64,000 bases of DNA from Agapanthus africanus (GCA_030015575.1 JASDDO010000016.1:176574815-176638814); one strand, 5' to 3'; counted from the first letter of the stretch, positions 1-12,172 are shown. Numbers and translations: made by a program. The notes: generated by a model not told the origin, from the sequence alone.

Positions 1-1230
1 TGATTTAGAAGAGTGCGTGTACATGACTCAGCCAGAGGGCTTCGTAGATAGTGGGAGCAGTGGGAAGGTGTGCAAGCTGCTTAAATCCATTTATGGATTA
101 AAGCAAGCGTCACGGAGTTGGAACATCTTCTTTGACGTCGTTATCAAAGAGTTTGATTTCGTCAAAAACGTAGATGAACCTTGTATCTACAAGAAGGTGG
201 CAGAGAGAAAGGTTGTCTTCCTCGTATTGTACGTAGACGGCATACTCTTGATAGGAAATGACATTCCTATGCTGCAATCGGTCAAGCTCTTCTTGTCACA
301 AAGATTCTCGATGAAAGATCTTGGTGATGCCTCCTGCATATTGGGAATTAGGATCTATAGAGATAGATCCAAACGGATATTGGGATTGTCCCAATCCAGG
401 TACATTGACACCATACTAAAGAGGTTTAGTATGGAAGAATCCAAGCCTGGGAACTTACCCACGATCTCTGGAGTCACTCTCTCCAAAGAGATGTCTCCCA
501 AGACTGATTTGGAGAGAGCTCGCATGTAAGGGATACCCTATGCTTCGGCTGTAGGCTCTATCATGTACGCGATGCTGTGTACCAGACCCGATGTAGCATA
601 CTCACTAAGTGTAGTGAGCAGGTATCAAGCTGATCCTGGAGAGAGTCACTGGACAGCTGTGAAGAGCAATCTCAAGTACTTATGAAGGACTAAAGAGATG
701 CTCTTGGTGTATGGTAACGGAGAACTCCAAGTGGAGTCCTTTACCGATTCGAGCTTCCAGAGTGATAAGGACGACTCTAAGTCGCAGTCGGGATTTGTCT
801 TTACCCTTTACGGAGTGGCGGTTAGCTGGAAGAGTTCCAAGCAGGAAACCGTGGCAGACTCGACGATGGAGGCTGAATACATCGCTGCCAACGATGCTGC
901 CAAAGAGGCTGTCTGGATCAAGAAGTTCATTACTGAACTTGGAGTGGTTCCATCCATTGAGCATCCAATACCTTTGTATTGCGATAACAATGGAGCGGTG
1001 GCTTTGGCCAAGGAACCCAGGTCCCATCAGCGATCCAGGCATATTCTGAGGCGATATCACCTGATCCGGGAGATAGTTGTTCGCCGGGAGATCGAGGTCA
1101 GGAGGGTTGACACGAAGAATAACAAAGTGGATCCACTCACAAAGGCCATTCCCCAGATACAGTTTGAGAGACTCTTTGGGATGCTCGGTATGCGATACTA
1201 CAGCAGCTGGCCCTAGTGCAAGTGGAAGAT
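1..1230 (+). mobile_element. Copia array A, first unit (A1): 3' end of internal region (RT-RNase H)
   Basis: This is the 3' part of a Ty1/copia pol region that enters from the left edge. The frame reads reverse transcriptase, including an IYGLKQASRSWN block and an LVLYVDG variant of the YVDD box near 225-240. RNase H follows, with TDSSFQSDKDDSKS near 745-785 and [17 protein letters not shown] near 865-920. It ends in a GMRYYSSWP tail and stop at 1216, as in the family. A polypurine tract (tgcaagtggaagat) at 1217-1230 abuts the LTR. The stretch is nearly identical to 8121-9332, so it is a second copy of the same element. The visible part is broken, with about two breaks. Confidence 0.93.
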
Positions 1231-3329
1231 TGTTAGTTGTATGTATGCCCAAGAGGCCAGTATTGTACAGATGATGTATATTATATTGGATGCTTGGACA
1301 TATATAGAGATGACTTTCTTGCTCGATATGATAGTATGCTATCTGGTTGCTCTTTATCTTAACATGTATACTTGTCTCTTTATACTGTCTAATAGTTACA
1401 TGTTGGTAAAGCCCTTAGGATGTGTACTTGACTACCTGGACTACGATGTGGATCATACTAGTAGGGACATGGTAGTCCATAAGTACATCCTTCAAGGTCC
1501 CTAGTCGTGGGTGTATCGAGACGGGGCATCGATATACCAGAGTAGACTAGCGTATACGCTTCTCGACCCATGAGATAGGCGATGGATGATCCTATATCCA
1601 TTGGTGTTTGACATCAGAGATGGTATACGGGTGCTCAGTGGAGACTGGGTACACTGGACGGACTCGCCGAGAACTCCCAGTTGGTATTATATCTCACGTC
1701 AGATGACAGTTCTCAGGTGACACTTGTGCAGGTTAGTCTGTAGACCCGAGATCGTCATAGAGTCTTGTGTGATTCCCACTGTGCTTTGATTTCCACCTTA
1801 CCACGTCCATGAGGGCGTGCAAAACGGTGGTTTTTGGGTACAGTCCCGAGTCACATGGAGACAATGAGCGATAGGAGGGGTTTCGTCTTTCCCGGTATTG
1901 GGGGTTGATGTTGCACTGTGCTCGATTGGCTGTAACAGGGAAGTCCCTGGCCAGGGCTGATTCAGAGATTTGCTGGTAAGTGTTACCAGAAGTTTCTCGA
2001 CCCGTTATGAGCCTCATATCGGCACGACTTATCGGTTATTGGGGTCTGACGTTTACCACCCCTAGACTTGATATGCGACATATCAGACGAGGAGACCGGA
2101 CGGTACGTGAAGTGTTGCCGGTTGGCTCGACGGGAGTTGTAGCAGGTTCGCTTGTTCTCTTCTGATCGCTCAATACCCGGGTGGCCGTTACGTTTAGCTG
2201 ACCGCTTGCGGCTTGGGGGTGCTTGATATGATCATCACCCACTGCCGGCGTATTGACGAGTCTTAGAGTCCCACAATGGAGTTACCTAGTCCAGACGAAA
2301 TGTTGTGGTGCGCGTATGCGATATGCGCATGGACCCGATTAAAATACGCGTATAGGATACCGTATATTGATCGGGCGGCTTGCTTTTGGTTAGGGTCGTA
2401 TGTGATATGGCCGGATTGATAAATCAAGTGTTGATTTATCATTTAACCATTAGATTCTCACTAGAAATCCTTTCTTTGGATGTATGGATGCATGTATGCA
2501 TTCCTTATTGTTTCATGCACATATGGATGTGCATGCACACATACATACATACATCAACTATCATGGTTGATTATACATAGAAAATGGTGGATATATAAGA
2601 CTCACACCATGGTTTATATTATGGATATTTATTTCTATTTTTTGCAAAATCAAAAGAAAAGAGAAAAAGGTGAATGATTGGTTATCTTCTACACTCTTCT
2701 CTTGACCTAACCATTTTCACCTACCATTTAACCATGATTTATCTTCCTCTTCTCTTTTAACTAAGATGAAATAAATATCCATATCTTTTAACCATGGTTT
2801 GAAATGAGAAAGGAAAATATATATACTTATGTTTTTCTTTTTCTCTTGTGAATTATTATTCTCTTCTTCATAATATCCATCATCTTCTTCAACCTTGAGC
2901 TTATGCTTTCTTGAATTTTTAAGTGAGCAAAATATTCATCAAAATAGGATTTTGAAGTGAGAAAGAGAACCACAACACCATTCTACACAAGTCTAGCCCA
3001 CTTGTTTAGAGTGTTAGCTTGATTTCGTTCACTTGATCGGATAAAGTTGCAAGCTTGGACAAAGCGGACTCCGGGTGGATCATCGGTGACATTGAGGAGT
3101 TCAAGCGGAGCTTTTTCAAACCCTAAGTAGCCGAGGAGTCTAGCGTAGGGAGCTACAAAGGTTTTACTCTCTACACCCTAGCTTTCTTTTCATATGTTGA
3201 TGTGAAAATTTTAGAAACCCTAATTTTCTAGGCACGATCCGATGATAGTTTACTTAGCACCATAAAAACTTAACCTTTGGTTCATGTGATGCTTCCAAAC
3301 CCTTCATGAGGTGCTAGGTAAACCTTTCA
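1231..3329 (+). repeat. LTR shared by A1 and A2 (2099 bp)
   Basis: The repeat starts with tgttagttgtatgtatgccc directly after the A1 polypurine tract. It ends with acctttca one base before a primer-binding site, so it serves as 3' LTR of A1 and 5' LTR of A2. The same sequence recurs at 9333-10078 plus 20493-21852. By eye the two differ by about 26 substitutions and one 7-bp length difference, about 1.2%. A block around 1526-1556 (ggcatcgat, then ccagagtagactagcgtatac) is shared by all copia LTRs in this window. Confidence 0.93.
2591..2600 (+). promoter_or_regulatory. Candidate TATA box of the A LTR
   Basis: The string atatataaga sits about 1360 bp into the LTR, a plausible U3/R border for an LTR of this length. 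The assignment rests only on the TATA-like sequence and position; the transcription start is unknown. Confidence 0.4.
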
Positions 3330-3330
3330 C

Positions 3331-3342
3331 TGGTATCAGAGC
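3331..3342 (+). other. Primer-binding site of A2 (initiator tRNA-Met type)
   Basis: The sequence tggtatcagagc matches the 12 bases complementary to the 3' end of plant initiator tRNA-Met, used by most plant copia elements. It lies one base after the LTR end. Confidence 0.92.
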
Positions 3343-3528
3343 CAACCTAGAACATTAGGCGACTATTTTACGAAGTTAAAACTCCGATCGAACCGAAAAT
3401 ACGGATTTTTGAGTGCTCTCTGGACATTTTTTAAAAACTGCTGTTTTTCAGAATTAAAAATACTTAAAAAATACAGCAGGAAAATATAAGAAAAACTATG
3501 AAATACGAACCCATGATCTGAACAAACC

Positions 3529-3574
3529 GCCGCGGAACCGCGGCAAAGCTTGGCTTACGCCGCGTCTCCGCGGC
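3529..3574 (+). other. GC-rich leader hairpin, A2
   Basis: About 200 nt after the primer site, three nested arm pairs fold into one hairpin: GCCGCGG (3529-3535) with CCGCGGC (3568-3574), CGCGGC (3539-3544) with GCCGCG (3559-3564), and AAGC (3546-3549) with GCTT (3553-3556). B (12354-12399) and M1 (51628-51672) have a hairpin at the same distance with different arm sequences. A role in RNA dimerisation or packaging is a guess. Confidence 0.6.
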
Positions 3575-4203
3575 CATATAGTGGCTTCTTGGCTTCGTTT
3601 TTGCACAGTAACTCCTTACACTGCTTGTACAATGTTTTGAGTATGTTTAATCTGAATATACTGTTGAACATTCTGGAGATGGTTTTGGACTCGACGATTC
3701 AATCGGAATTTTCATTTCGTTTCTTTTCCGGATAAATTAGAATGTATTGAAGTATTTGAACGAGTATCATTTGCTCACTTTTCACGGGGTTTAAAATCTT
3801 TCGGAAATACGTGCAAGTTTGTTTGTGGTGGACCCTCTAGAAGACAACAAACCTTAACTCGATTATGTGACCGTCTTGAACTGCCCTTTGAACCTTAGGG
3901 TTTGGGGCAGTAGGGCGTGCCACATGTGAGGCGTTGGCTTGACCCTTCTACGGCTGGACCGCTACCACTGTGTCACACTCCGGGTTTTTTGAACTCCGCT
4001 CAAGTGTTGAGCTTTAGCGAATCTTGGGTATTTGATCGTTCGTTCGAAAACTTTAATACCATCTATTTATCTGGAATGTGATGCAATATCTGAAATTCAT
4101 ATGGTTGGACATGAAATACGAAGTATGTGATATTTCGCATTTACGATATCTAAAGAGGATGTGGATTCCAAATATTGCAGTTTTACACTTTCTTTTCTGT
4201 GAC

Positions 4204-4280
4204 CGTAAGTGTAGTATGTCGATATCGCCGGTTTCGTTGCTATACGTCAACGACAATTGGGGTATGCATACTTACTTACG
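4204..4280 (+). other. Leader hairpin with CTATACGT loop, A2
   Basis: The inner stem TCGTTG (4234-4239) pairs with CAACGA (4248-4253) around the 8-nt loop CTATACGT (4240-4247). An outer stem pairs cgtaagtgtagtatg (4204-4218) with catacttacttacg (4267-4280), leaving one bulge. The same loop caps different stems in C2 and M1. Confidence 0.65.
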
Positions 4281-5031
4281 TTGATGATATGTGATATTAT
4301 GTGTTACTGAGACATGATGTGCAGGATTGTTGCGATTGAATAGCCGGGGTGTTTTTATGTGAGATGAGAGTTTTATATTTTCATTCACGTAAATTCAAAT
4401 GTAATGTAATATTCTTTTATTCGGGGCACTTCCGGGTTGAGGTCGATGCCACCTGTGTTGTATATTATTTACTTTTCCGCATTAGGATGGACCCAAGGAG
4501 GGGAGCACGGGTGACCGGGTTCTGGGGTTCAGTGGGAGGCCATCTCGAGGAGTCGAGACCGGGTTTCCTAAACTCCAGAATTGGTAGGGTCGCTTGCCGC
4601 TCTCGTAGGGGTCCAGGGTGTGGGCTTGGCTATTCATCGCGACTGTGGAATCCGTATTTTCCATTTTGGCTAAATACTAAATACGGACGTCCTAGTATAT
4701 CCCACATTATATCTATGTTTCTGCTGCGATATCTGTGATGTGATCATTTGATATGTTCTGATGGATACAGTATATAGTATATATGATATATTATATAGGC
4801 GTTACTTATGTTTTACACCCGCGCTAGCCCTGCTCTGCTCTGTCGTTAATTACCTAACCTAACGGTGCACGAGGGGACATCGAGGCGAATGTGGATGGCA
4901 TAAGTGTACGTCGTATTTATCTGTGATGTTTAGGTGAGATAAATGATGGGACTTCATTAATGTGATTAATGAAAGAAAAGATACCTAAAAGATGTTGTAG
5001 AATCAAATTTTCAAATAAAAAGGTAGCTACA

Positions 5032-5280
5032 GTTTTGCTTTGCATAGCGGTATATATGATATACCCTGCACCTTATTCGATGGGAAAAGAGCCGAGATCC
5101 CTTCACCGGGAGTGACCTCTTTAGCGAAACTGGCAGATGCTACAACACTCGGTTTGCTTTTGATTGCTTTTGGAGTTTTGCTTTGCATAGTGATATATAT
5201 GATATATCCCGCACCTCATTCGACGAGGAAAGGGCCGACGATCCCTTCACCGGGAGTGACCCCTTTAGCAAAACTAGAAA
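5032..5280 (+). repeat. 143-bp tandem duplication in the A2 leader
   Basis: Two head-to-tail copies begin with gttttgctttgcatag, at 5032 and 5175, and both contain cccttcaccgggagtgacc. They differ at several positions, so the duplication is not very recent. I did not see it in the B leader. It lies just upstream of the three-hairpin array. Confidence 0.75.
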
Positions 5281-5408
5281 AGCCTCAAGAACACTCCATT
5301 TCAAAATTCATTCGATTCTACAATGATATCAAGTTTATTACGCAATAGGTTTTCAGAAAAACCTGTCGTAGCCCTCCGTCATTTCAGATAAGTCCTACTT
5401 AGTATCCG

Positions 5409-5619
5409 CACTACGTTTGTTGGCCTGCGTCAAGGCGTAGTGACCGGTAGCTAACTAGTATTTATCTGTTAGTGCATATGATGCAGATTGGATTAGGGTA
5501 GTCGTGCGACTTTGTTGGCCTGCGTCAAGGGTCGTACGGGTGGGTTTAATTCAATCAAGAAATGACAGGTTGAACTTGACTAGCGCACTATGGTTTGTTG
5601 GCCTGCGTCATGGTCATGG
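5409..5619 (+). other. Three-hairpin leader array, A2
   Basis: There are three stem-loops, each with a 20-nt loop. The first two loops are tttgttggcctgcgtcaagg and the third differs by one base. Stem 1 is CACTACG (5409-5415) with CGTAGTG (5436-5442). Stem 2 is CGTGCGAC (5503-5510) with GTCGTACG (5531-5538), with one G-U pair. Stem 3 is CTATGG (5588-5593) with TCATGG (5614-5619), with two G-U pairs. Inside each loop, TTGG can pair with TCAA or its variant around a 6-nt tip. The stem sequences are unrelated to each other, so the pairing is not a by-product of repeat copying. Confidence 0.75.
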
Positions 5620-6063
5620 GACGCTAGGGGCAAAATATTATCGGGAATTTCAAGTGTTGAAATTTGCAATGAGATTGCATACCTTCTATGAGATAGTTGG
5701 ATCCCGATACCCACTGCGAGTAATTGTTACTCCTGGGAGAGTTTTACACAAGACAATTAGCCGATCAAGTAGGTGTCTAGAAAGGTGTCAACGGGGTTAC
5801 GCCTCTGGGAAAACGAGGTTTACTTTAATTAGGTCCGTGCGAAAGCACGGGGAACCTCCCTCAAAGTACCGACACTGGCCTGGCTGAAAGATCGGCGAAG
5901 TTGTAGGGTGTAATTAATCCCGGCTAGTCTTTCCTTTTAGGGTTTGAAGGAAGCTTTGATAAAAATAGTGGGAGCCATCCTGATTAGATAAGATAATAAC
6001 CAATCTGATCTTGCAAGAGGATACGCTAAAGTGTTTTCTTCTCTCTCTCTCCAGGTAGCGACC

Positions 6064-9000
6064 ATGTCATGCCTTAATCAAGATAATAATATGGATGTAT
6101 TGACCGAACCCGCAAGTTATACTGTGCTGGGGAACGTTGGTTCCGTTCTTTCTTATAAGAGTTATAGGAATGAACAGGACATAGGGGAATACCAGGATTC
6201 CCAAGCCACCCGAATGAAGAAAGTACATGATGATGCATTTTCTTCGGGTGTGTTCGTTACAGAGAACTGTTTCTCCATTTGCCCTACGTCCTGGGTATTA
6301 GATACCGGGTCAGGATCCCATATATGTAATCAGTTACATGGGCTTAGAAAAGGTAGAGAACTTGGAGAAGGTGATAAAGACATAAGAGTTAGAAATGGTG
6401 CAATTGTTGCAGCTAAGACTGTCGGGGAATATCACCTTGCATTACCGACTGGTAATACATTGATTCTGAACGAATGCTATTACATGCCGAACCTGATATG
6501 CAACATTATATCGGTTTCTTTGTTGAGTAAAGAGGGATATAATTTTGTATTACAGGATAATGTTATGAACATTTTCCGTAACCAGAAGTTGGTTGGATCA
6601 GGCACGTTATGTAATGGCATTTATGTTCTAAATCAATTAACAGTTCTGAGCATAACAAACACACACAAGAGGAAGAGTTCAGAACTGAACGAATCCTTCT
6701 TGTGGCATTGTAGACTCGGTCATATAAATGCGACACGGCTGGCTAAGTTGCATAAGGATGGATACTTGAAACCGTTCGAATTTTCATCTTATGACACTTG
6801 CCAGTCATGTCTCAAAGGCAAAATGACCAAAACTCCGTTTACGGGACACGGAGAAAGAGTTACCGAACCCTTGGGACTGATACATAGTGATGTATGCGGT
6901 CCCATGTCTACACATGCCAGGGATGGTTCTTCGTACTTCATTACATTCACTGACGATCTCTCTAGATTCGGATATGTGTTCCTGATGAAACACAAATCAG
7001 AAGCTTTTGAGAAATTTAGAGAATATAAACAAGAAGTTGAGAACCAAACCGGAAAAAGTATTAAAGTCCTTCGATCTGATCGAGGAGGTGAATACTTGAG
7101 CAATGAATTCCTGGACTTCCTAAAAGAGAATGGGATTCTCTCCCAGCTGACTCCTCCATATACACCACAGCACAACGGTGTATCAGAACGGAGGAACCGC
7201 ACCCTATTAGATATGGTGCGCTCTATGATGAGCATAGCTGAGTTACCTATTTCCTTTTGGGGGTATGCACTGGAAACAGCTGCAGACCTATCGAATATGG
7301 TTCCCACCTAATCCGTGCCAACCACTCCATATGAGATATGGAATGGAAAGAGACCATGTCTTAACTATATTAAGATATGGGGTTGTCCGGCATATGTAAA
7401 AACGCAGAATCCGGACAAACTCGCGGCAAGGTCCATTCTGTGTAAGTTTATTGGATATCCCAAACATTCACGCGGGTATATCTTCTACCACACCGAGGAA
7501 CAAAAGGTGTTCGTTTCTCGACATGCCACCTTTTTAGAAAAGGAATTTCTTGAAAAAGAGATTAGTGGCAAGGAGGTAGAACTGGAAGAGGTTCCAGCAT
7601 TACAGACTACGACAGAAGATTTAGTGGAACCAGAGGATTCAGTAGCTCCCAACGAACCTCAGCCTCTCCGCCGATCTAGTAGGGTTCCTCGCCAACCTGA
7701 GAGATACTACGGTTTTCTCATGGACGGTGGGAGCGAGGATTGCATCATGGAGGATGATGACCCAACTAGCTTCGAGCAGGCCATCACGAGTGGGGACTCA
7801 GTGAAATGGCTGGATGCTATGCGATCCGAGATGGAATCCATGTACACCAACAAAGTATGGACTTTGGAAGAAGCTCCTGAAAGGGTAATACCGATTGGGA
7901 GCAAGTGGATCTTCAAGAAAAAACTTGGTGTAGATGGGAAAGTGGAGACTTTCAAAGCTAGACTTGTAGCAAAGGGTTTTCGTCAAAGACCAGGTGTGGA
8001 CAATGACGAGACCTTTTCTCCAGTGGCTATGCTTAAATCCATCCGGATCATGCTTGCCATCGCTGCATATCATGATTACGAAATCTGGCAAATGGATGTT
8101 AAGACCGCCTTTCTAAACGGTGATTTAGAAGAGTGCGTGTACATGACTCAGCCAGAGGGCTTCGTAGATAGTGGGAGCAGTGGGAAGGTGTGCAAGCTGC
8201 TTAAATCCATTTATGGATTAAAGCAAGCGTCACGGAGTTGGAACATCTTCTTTGATGTCGTTATCAAAGAGTTTGATTTCGTCAAAAACGTAGATGAACC
8301 TTGTATCTACAAGAAGGTGGCAGAGAGAAAGGTTGTCTTCTCGTATTGTACATAGACGGCATACTCTTGATAGGAAATGACATTCCTATGCTGCAATCGG
8401 TCAAGCTCTTCTTGTCACAAAGATTCTCGATGAAAAATCTTGGTGATGCCTCCTGCATATTGGGAATTAGGATCTATAGAGATAGATCCAAACGGATATT
8501 GGGATTGTCCCAATCCAGGTACATTGACACCATACTAAAGAGGTTTAGTATGGAAGAATCCAAGCGTGGGAACTTACCCACGATCTCTGGAGTCACTCTC
8601 TCCAAAGTGATGTCTCCCAAGACTGATTTGGAGAGAGCTCGCATGTAAGGGATACCCTATGCTTCGGCTGTAGGCTCTATCATGTACGCGATGCTGTGTA
8701 CCAGACCCGATGTAGCATACTCACTAAGTATAGTGAGCAGGTATCAAGCTGATCCTGGAGAGAGTCACTGGACAGCTGTGAAGAGCAATCTCAAGTACTT
8801 ACGAAGGACTAAAGAGATGCTCTTGGTGTATGGTAACGGAGAACTCCAAGTGGAGTCCTTTACCGATTCGAGCTTCCAGAGTGATAAGGACGACTCTAAG
8901 TCGCAGTCGGGATTTGTCTTTACCCTTTACGGAAGGGCGGTTAGCTGGAAGAGTTCCAAGCAGGAAACCGTGGTAGACTCGACGATGGAGGCTGAATACA

Positions 9001-9318
9001 TCGCTGCCAACGATGCTGCCAAAGAGGCTGTCTGGATCAAGAAGTTCATTACTGAACTTGGAGTGGTTCCATCCATTGAGCATCCAATACCTTTGTATTG
9101 CGATAACAATGGAGCGGTGGCTTTGGCCAAGGAACCCAGGTCCCATCAGCGATCCAGGCATATTCTAAGGCGATATCACCTGATCCGGGAGATAGTTGTT
9201 CGCCGGGAGATCGAGGTCAGGAGGGTTGACACGAAGAATAACAAAGGCCATTCCCCAGATACAGTTTGAGAGACTCTTCGGGATGCTCGGTATGCGATAC
9301 TACAGCAGCTGGCCCTAG
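6064..9318 (+). pseudogene. Copia pol remnant of A2 (PR-INT-RT-RH, gag not recognisable)
   Basis: The block opens with about 60 codons with no gag similarity to B. Next come a protease with DTGSGSHIC near 6300 and an integrase zinc-finger region with LWHCRLGH near 6700 and CQSC near 6800. The integrase core shows HSDVCGPM, LRSDRGGEY and HNGVSERRNRT. Then come reverse transcriptase (KWIFKKK, KSIYGLKQASRSW) and RNase H (TDSSFQSDKDDS, MEAEYIA, CDNNGA). The family makes one polyprotein cleaved by its own protease. Here the frame is broken, about four times. Similarity to B is high throughout, so A and B are close relatives. Confidence 0.9.
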
Positions 9319-9332
9319 TGCAAGTGGGAGAT

Positions 9333-10078
9333 TGTTAGTTGTATGTATGCCCAAGAGGCCAGTATTGTACAGATGATGTATATTATATTGGATGCTTGGA
9401 CATATATAGAGATGTCTTTCTTGCTCGATATGATAGTATGCTATCTGGTTGCTCTTTATCTTAACATGTTTACTTGTCTCTTTATACTGTCTAATAGTTA
9501 CATGTTGGTAAAGCCCTTAGGATGTGTACTTGACTACCTGGACTATGATTTGGATCATACTAGTAGGGACATGGTAGTCCATAAGTACATCCTTCATGGT
9601 CCCTAGTCGTGGGTGTATCGAGACGGGGCATCGATATACAAGAGTAGACTAGCGTATACGCTTCTCGACCCATGAGATGGGCGATGGATGATCCTATATC
9701 CATTGGTGTTTGACATCAGAGATGGTATACGGGTGCTCAGTGGAGACTGGGTACACTGGACGGACTCGCCGAGAACTCCCGGCTGGTATTATACCTCACG
9801 TCAGATGGCAGTTCTCAGGTGACACTTGTGCAGGTTAGTCTGTAGACCCGAGATCGTCATAGAGTCTTGTGTGATTCCCACTGTGCTTTGATTTCCACCT
9901 TACCACGTCCATGAGGGCGTGCAAAACGGTGGTTTTTGGGTACAATCCCGAGTCACATGGAGACAATGAGCGATAGGAGGGGTTTCGTCTCTCCCGGTAT
10001 TGGGGGTTGATGTTGCACTGTGCTCGATTGGCTGTAACAGGGAAGTCCCTGGCCAGGGATGATTCAGAGATTTGCTGG
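9333..10078 (+). repeat. 3' LTR of A2, left part (split by element B)
   Basis: The sequence starts with tgttagttgtatgtatgccc after the polypurine tract and matches 1231-1979 until tttgctgg. There element B begins. The right part resumes at 20493. Confidence 0.95.
10074..10078 (+). repeat. Target-site duplication of element B, left copy
   Basis: GCTGG stands immediately before the B 5' LTR and again immediately after its 3' LTR at 20488-20492. Five bases is the usual copia duplication length. The intact LTR at 1231-3329 has one copy at the same place. Confidence 0.95.
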
Positions 10079-12159
10079 TGTTAGTAATATGTATGCCCTA
10101 AAGGCCATTATATAGATAGTGGAAACTTGGACATATTATCTATGGAGATAGATGAATTTCTTGCTCAAAATGATAGTACGCTATCTGGTTTACTTTATCT
10201 GTACATGTAGATTTAATCATTTACACATGTTGATAAAGCCCAAAGGATGTATGCTTGACTACTGTGATTATGATGCGGATCATACTAGTGGGGCACATGT
10301 AGTCTATAAGCATATCCTTGAACTGTTCCTAGTCGAGGGTGTATCGAGACAGGGCATCGATATTCCAGAGTAGACTAGCGTATACTATTCTTGTCCCATA
10401 TGATGAGCGATGGATGATCTCATATCCATCTGGTGAGGAGACACCAAAGATTGTATGCGGGTGCTCACTGGAGACTGGGTACACTGAACGGACTCACAGA
10501 GAACTCCTATGTGGTATTATATCTATCGTCGGATAGCAGTTCTCAGGAACACTGGTACAGGTTAGTCTGTAGACCCGAGATCGTCATAGAGTCTTGTGTG
10601 TCCTCCCACTATACTTTGATCTCCACCCTACCACGGCTCTACTGAGTCGTGCAAACAGGTGGTCTTTGGGTACAGTCCCGAGGCGCATGGAGGCAATGAG
10701 CGATAGGAGGGGTTTCGTCTCTCCCGGTATTGGGGGTTGATGTTGTGCTATGCTCGATTGGCTATAACATGAAGTCCCTGGCCAGGGCTGCTGAGATTTA
10801 CTGATAAAAGTTATCAGTAGTTTCTCGATCTGTTATGAGCCATACACCAGCATGACTTATTGAGTTACTGGGGTCGACGATACCATCCCTAGACTCGATA
10901 TGCAGCATATCTGACGAAGAGACCGGACTGTACGGTAAGTGTTGCCAGTTGGCTCGACGGGAGTTTTTACAGCTTCGCTGGTTTTCTTCTGATCGTTTCA
11001 ATACCCGGGTGGCCGTTATGTTTAGCTGACCTCTTGCGGCTTGTGGATGTTTGATATGATCATCATCTACTGCTGGCGTATTGACGAGTCTTAGAGTCCC
11101 ACAATGAAGTTTCCTGGCTCAGGCAAAACGATGTGGTATGCATATGAGACATGCGCGGGACCCGATTAAATACGGTTATGTGATAACGTATATTTATCGG
11201 GTATTTTCTATTTGACGGATCGTATGAGATATGACCGGTTTGGTAAATCAAGTGTTGATTTAACTAATTACATTTAGATAAATTCTTTAAGTAAATCCTT
11301 TTATATGCATGCATGTATGCACATGATGATGTGCATGGACACATACATGCATACATAGTATCATGGTTGATGATACAAGAATGATGGCAATATAAGACTT
11401 ATATTGAAGCTTTTAATTTGTATTTATCATTTTAAGTTAATATAAAGAATATCCACTAATTCTCCTTTATTATTTAGTGGGTAAACTTTAATTAACTTAA
11501 TGAAAAGAATTTCCACCCATGCTTAATTCTTTAGGAAAAGAATTTCCACTCATAATTATGGTGGTAATGGAATAATGGTGATTATTCCTTTCTTAACACT
11601 ATAAATAGCTTCATATGTGATATGAAACAAGAAGCACACAACAAGGAAAAAAATTGAGTGCAAGGGTGTGAAAAATACAAGTTATCATATGTGATATGAA
11701 AGAAAGCTCAAGCCACCATTATCTTCTTCTTCCTCTCTAGATTTCTCTCTTGAGTGAAGATTGACAAAAGAAAGGATTTTAATTGAAGAACATAAAACAC
11801 ATCATCATACTACACACTTCTAGCCGATTTGTGTAGGGTGTTTACTCTACTTCGTTTGCGAAACAAGTAAGGTAAGGAGCTTTGGGCAAAGGGACTTCGG
11901 GTGGATCATCGTGGACAAGGAAGGCTACCATCGATCCGTTCCAAACTCTCATAGTGCCAAGGAGTCACCGAGGGAGATCTACAAAGGTTGTAATCTTTCC
12001 TCTTAGTGATAGTTTTACAATTGCATGTGATGTTTAGTTGTATAATCCCTAAAACTTCTAGTTTCGATTCTTGTCGGGTTAACTTAACACCTCTAAATTT
12101 TTGATTATGGCATGTGTGATGCTAACGAACTCTTGACGAGGTGCTAGGCAAGCCCTACA
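10079..12159 (+). repeat. 5' LTR of element B (2081 bp)
   Basis: It runs from tgttagtaatatgtatgccc to gccctaca and equals 18407-20487 in length. It shares short blocks with the A and C LTRs, notably ggcatcgat then ccagagtagactagcgtatac, but is otherwise clearly diverged from them. Confidence 0.96.
11600..11608 (+). promoter_or_regulatory. Candidate TATA box of the B 5' LTR
   Basis: The sequence tataaatag is a close match to the plant TATA consensus, about 1520 bp into the LTR. This would put U3 at about 1.5 kb, with R and U5 in the remaining 0.5 kb. It is identical at 19928-19936 in the 3' LTR. Confidence 0.65.
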
Positions 12160-12160
12160 G

Positions 12161-12172
12161 TGGTATCAGAGC
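12161..12172 (+). other. Primer-binding site of element B (initiator tRNA-Met type)
   Basis: An exact tggtatcagagc lies one base after the 5' LTR. Confidence 0.94.

Larger units (their letters stand above)
3330..9332 (+). mobile_element. Copia array A, second unit (A2): internal region
   Basis: This is a complete internal region between two near-identical LTRs, from primer site to polypurine tract (9319-9332). It has a long leader (about 2.7 kb), then protease, integrase, reverse transcriptase and RNase H. The gag portion that precedes protease in element B (matrix/capsid-like part and CCHC knuckle) is not recognisable here. About 60 codons of unrelated sequence lie before the protease. The order PR-INT-RT-RH is diagnostic of Ty1/copia. 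The element is broken, with about four breaks in the coding part. LTR divergence suggests an age of hundreds of thousands of years. Confidence 0.92.
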
